In this document: in pieces, positions 62,312-64,000 of the stretch
Layout of the letters: every line of letters starts with the position of its first letter
Position numbering within the stretch: the stretch's first letter is position 1
Source of the DNA: JAAGZL01 sp050291725
GTDB taxonomy: Bacteria; Pseudomonadota; Gammaproteobacteria; Chromatiales; Chromatiaceae
Length of the DNA stretch: 64,000 nucleotides
Reading direction: 5' to 3'
NCBI GenBank assembly: GCA_050291725.1
Contig: JBNKKH010000017.1
Span: 124,001-188,000 of the forward strand
The notes under the pieces: generated by a model
Database searches by the model: none
What the model saw: the letters and a program-made list of their open reading frames with translations, nothing else
What the model was told of the DNA's origin: nothing
Made by a program: the position numbers and the translations under genes

Positions 62312-63697
62312 TCAGCCACGCCTCCAACTAGTCCCCCCTGCTCCATCCTCTAGCAGAATATTTGCCTCTTGCAGCTGATCACGAATCCGATCCGCCTCAG
62401 CCCAGTTTTTCTCTTTACGGGCGTCCAAACGTTGCTGGATTAGGCTATCTATCTCTGCATCGCTCAGAGCATCATCCCCTGATGCCTCGCCACGCAGGAA
62501 TGACTCAACATCGTCCTGCAGAATTCCCAGTACCGCACCCATAGATTTCAGCTCAGCGGCCAAAGCAGCGGCTGCGGTCTCATCAGTTTTACGGGTACGG
62601 TTAATCTCCCGCACTAGGTCAAACATGGCGGCCAGGGCCTCTGGGGTGTTGAAATCGTCGTCCATGGATGCATTGAAGCGCTCACGGAAGCGTTCTCCAC
62701 CGGCGGGCTCCACTGCAGGCAGACCACGCATGGCGTTGTAGAATCTGGTCAGGGCACTGCGCGCGTTGTTGAGGTGCTCATCATCATAGTTAAGTGGGCT
62801 ACGGTATTGGCTGGTCATAATGAAATAACGCACCTCTTCTGCCCGATACTGTTTTAGAATATCGCGCACGGTGAAGAAGTTACCCAGCGATTTGGACATC
62901 TTCTCTTCATTGATACGCACAAAGCCGTTATGCAGCCAGTAGTTAACGAACTTCTTGCCGGTAGCCCCTTCAGATTGAGCAATCTCATTTTCATGATGAG
63001 GAAAGGTAAGGTCAGCTCCCCCGCCGTGGATATCGAAGGTATCCCCCAGACAGCAGGTGGACATGGCAGAGCACTCTATATGCCAGCCAGGACGACCTTC
63101 ACCCCAGGGAGATGCCCAGGACGGTTCGCCCGGCTTAGCCATCTTCCACAGTACGAAATCCAAAGGATCGCGCTTTTTCTCTTCCACTTCGACCCGCTCG
63201 CCAGCCCGTAGATCCTCAATAGATTTACCAGACAGCTTGCCATACCCATCAAAGCTGCCTACTGAGTAGTAAACATCTCCAGTATCTCCCACATAGGCGA
63301 GACCTTGATCTAATAACTTCTGCACCATGGCGATGATTTCATCAATATGCGTAGTAGCCCGCGGCTCCTCGCTGGGACGTAACACTCCCAGAGCATCCTC
63401 GTCCTCATGCATAGCATCGATAAAGCGTTCGGCCAGATCGGAGAAGACCTCACCGTTTTCGTTGGCGCGCTTAATAATCTTGTCGTCAATATCGGTAATG
63501 TTACGAACATACTTAACTTTGTAGCCTTTTGCTTGCAAATAGCGATAAATAACATCAAATACCACCATTACCCGCGCATGACCAAGGTGACAAAGGTCGT
63601 ATACCGTCATGCCACAGACATACATACTGACCTTGCCTGGCTCAATAGGGATAAACTCTTCTTTTCTGTTTGTGAGATCGTTGTAGAGCTTTAGCAT
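62312..63697 (-). CDS. cysS: cysteinyl-tRNA synthetase
   Basis: A class I synthetase charging tRNA-Cys. The 461-residue protein starts at ATG 63697 (MLKLYNDLTNRKEEF), preferred over TTG two codons earlier because GGA is well spaced. It has HLGH (37-40) as the HIGH signature, KMSKSLGN near 265, and the zinc residues Cys28, ECSAM near 205 and HHENE. The DALR-type C-terminal domain is complete. A duplicate of the last 64 codons lies 1.2 kb downstream. Confidence 0.97.
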   Translation of the reverse strand: MLKLYNDLTNRKEEFIPIEPGKVSMYVCGMTVYDLCHLGHARVMVVFDVIYRYLQAKGYKVKYVRNITDIDDKIIKRANENGEVFSDLAERFIDAMHEDEDALGVLRPSEEPRATTHIDEIIAMVQKLLDQGLAYVGDTGDVYYSVGSFDGYGKLSGKSIEDLRAGERVEVEEKKRDPLDFVLWKMAKPGEPSWASPWGEGRPGWHIECSAMSTCCLGDTFDIHGGGADLTFPHHENEIAQSEGATGKKFVNYWLHNGFVRINEEKMSKSLGNFFTVRDILKQYRAEEVRYFIMTSQYRSPLNYDDEHLNNARSALTRFYNAMRGLPAVEPAGGERFRERFNASMDDDFNTPEALAAMFDLVREINRTRKTDETAAAALAAELKSMGAVLGILQDDVESFLRGEASGDDALSDAEIDSLIQQRLDARKEKNWAEADRIRDQLQEANILLEDGAGGTSWRRG

Positions 63698-63965
63698 GTT
63701 CAATTCCAGATAGTAGTTACACTTGTTACTCCACCGAAAAACCGGTGGATTTCCCCCTTATCCCAGCCCTCCCCCTCAAGGAGAGAAAAGGATATTACGC
63801 TAAACCGCAGCCCGGAGCATAGTAAACGAAACCAAGTCCACAACAAAGAGAAACGGGGGTTTAATGACCCAATCATGTGCTTTATGATACATGGTTTGCG
63901 ATTATCTGCCGGAATGAGTAACAACAACCAACTCTAAGGCAACAGACATAGGAATCTATACTGAG
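63698..63965. other. Divergent intergenic region between cysS and the next gene
   Basis: It contains a pyrimidine-rich CCCTTATCCCAGCCCTCCCC stretch near 63750-63790, related to the repeat at 29620-29656. Promoters for both directions should be here; none is clear. Confidence 0.4.
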
Positions 63966-64000
63966 ATGAAAAAACTGTTTTTCAGACTTGTTATTTCCAC
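63966..64000 (+). CDS. start of a secreted protein (cut by the window edge)
   Basis: Only 11 codons are visible, encoding MKKLFFRLVIS, the start of a typical signal peptide. Being divergent from cysS, it is a plausible peptidyl-prolyl isomerase (ppiA/ppiB often sits here), but this is a guess from context. Confidence 0.4.
   Translation, partial: MKKLFFRLVIS

Overview
The window looks like a chromosomal segment of a sulfur-metabolising gammaproteobacterium. The lineage call rests on gene order: mltF next to tadA, guaB-guaA divergent from xseA, and the run rlmN-pilF-rodZ-hisS-yfgM-bamB-der. The lifestyle call rests on two octaheme tetrathionate-reductase-family cytochromes, a YeeE/YedE sulfur permease, a triple rhodanese, two NhaD Na+/H+ antiporters, a TRAP dicarboxylate transporter and PEP-CTERM proteins. 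Together these suggest a marine or sediment sulfur oxidiser or a relative of thiotrophic symbionts; the species cannot be fixed from sequence alone. No tRNA, rRNA, CRISPR array, intact insertion sequence or integrase gene was seen.

Layout. 1-3 kb: a truncated patatin-like lipoprotein, mltF and tadA. 3-5.4 kb: octaheme cytochrome plus membrane cytochrome b, behind an FNR-type promoter. 5.6-7.3 kb: a chemoreceptor with a sigma-28-like promoter. 7.8-10.8 kb: two tandem nhaD genes. 10.8-17 kb: an AT-rich exopolysaccharide island bounded by the 3' end of guaA and a decayed copy of that end. 17-23.3 kb: guaA, guaB, xseA and a glutamate dehydrogenase. 23.4-26 kb: the DUF2157/DUF4401/GDYXXLXY trio. 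26-29.2 kb: a dctPQM TRAP operon. 29.8-37.5 kb: the der-to-rlmN housekeeping run, with ispG missing. 37.7-43.7 kb: relA, htpG and pgm. 43.7-45.2 kb: a PEP-CTERM beta-propeller protein. 45.5-50.9 kb: the second sulfur module (triple rhodanese, YeeE permease, cytochrome c, cytochrome b, octaheme cytochrome). 51.3-57.8 kb: a 1471-residue PEP-CTERM repeat protein between a fragment of lpd and the intact lpd. 57.8-64 kb: ettA, two small proteins, a palindromic MITE-like element, a cysS fragment, a bacteriohemerythrin, intact cysS and the start of one more gene.

How the parts fit. Both octaheme/cytochrome b pairs overlap by TAATG and probably link periplasmic sulfur- or nitrogen-oxyanion chemistry to the quinone pool. 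The first is probably oxygen-regulated; the second sits with sulfur-import and sulfane-sulfur-handling genes. NhaD pumps and the TRAP importer fit a sodium-based marine membrane economy.

The least ordinary pattern is structural. Three accessory modules (the exopolysaccharide locus, the PEP-CTERM repeat gene and the hemerythrin) are each bracketed by a direct-repeat fragment of the adjacent core gene's end (guaA 3', lpd 5', cysS 3'). This suggests a shared insertion history, either recombination with DNA from relatives or, at guaA, an old integrative island.
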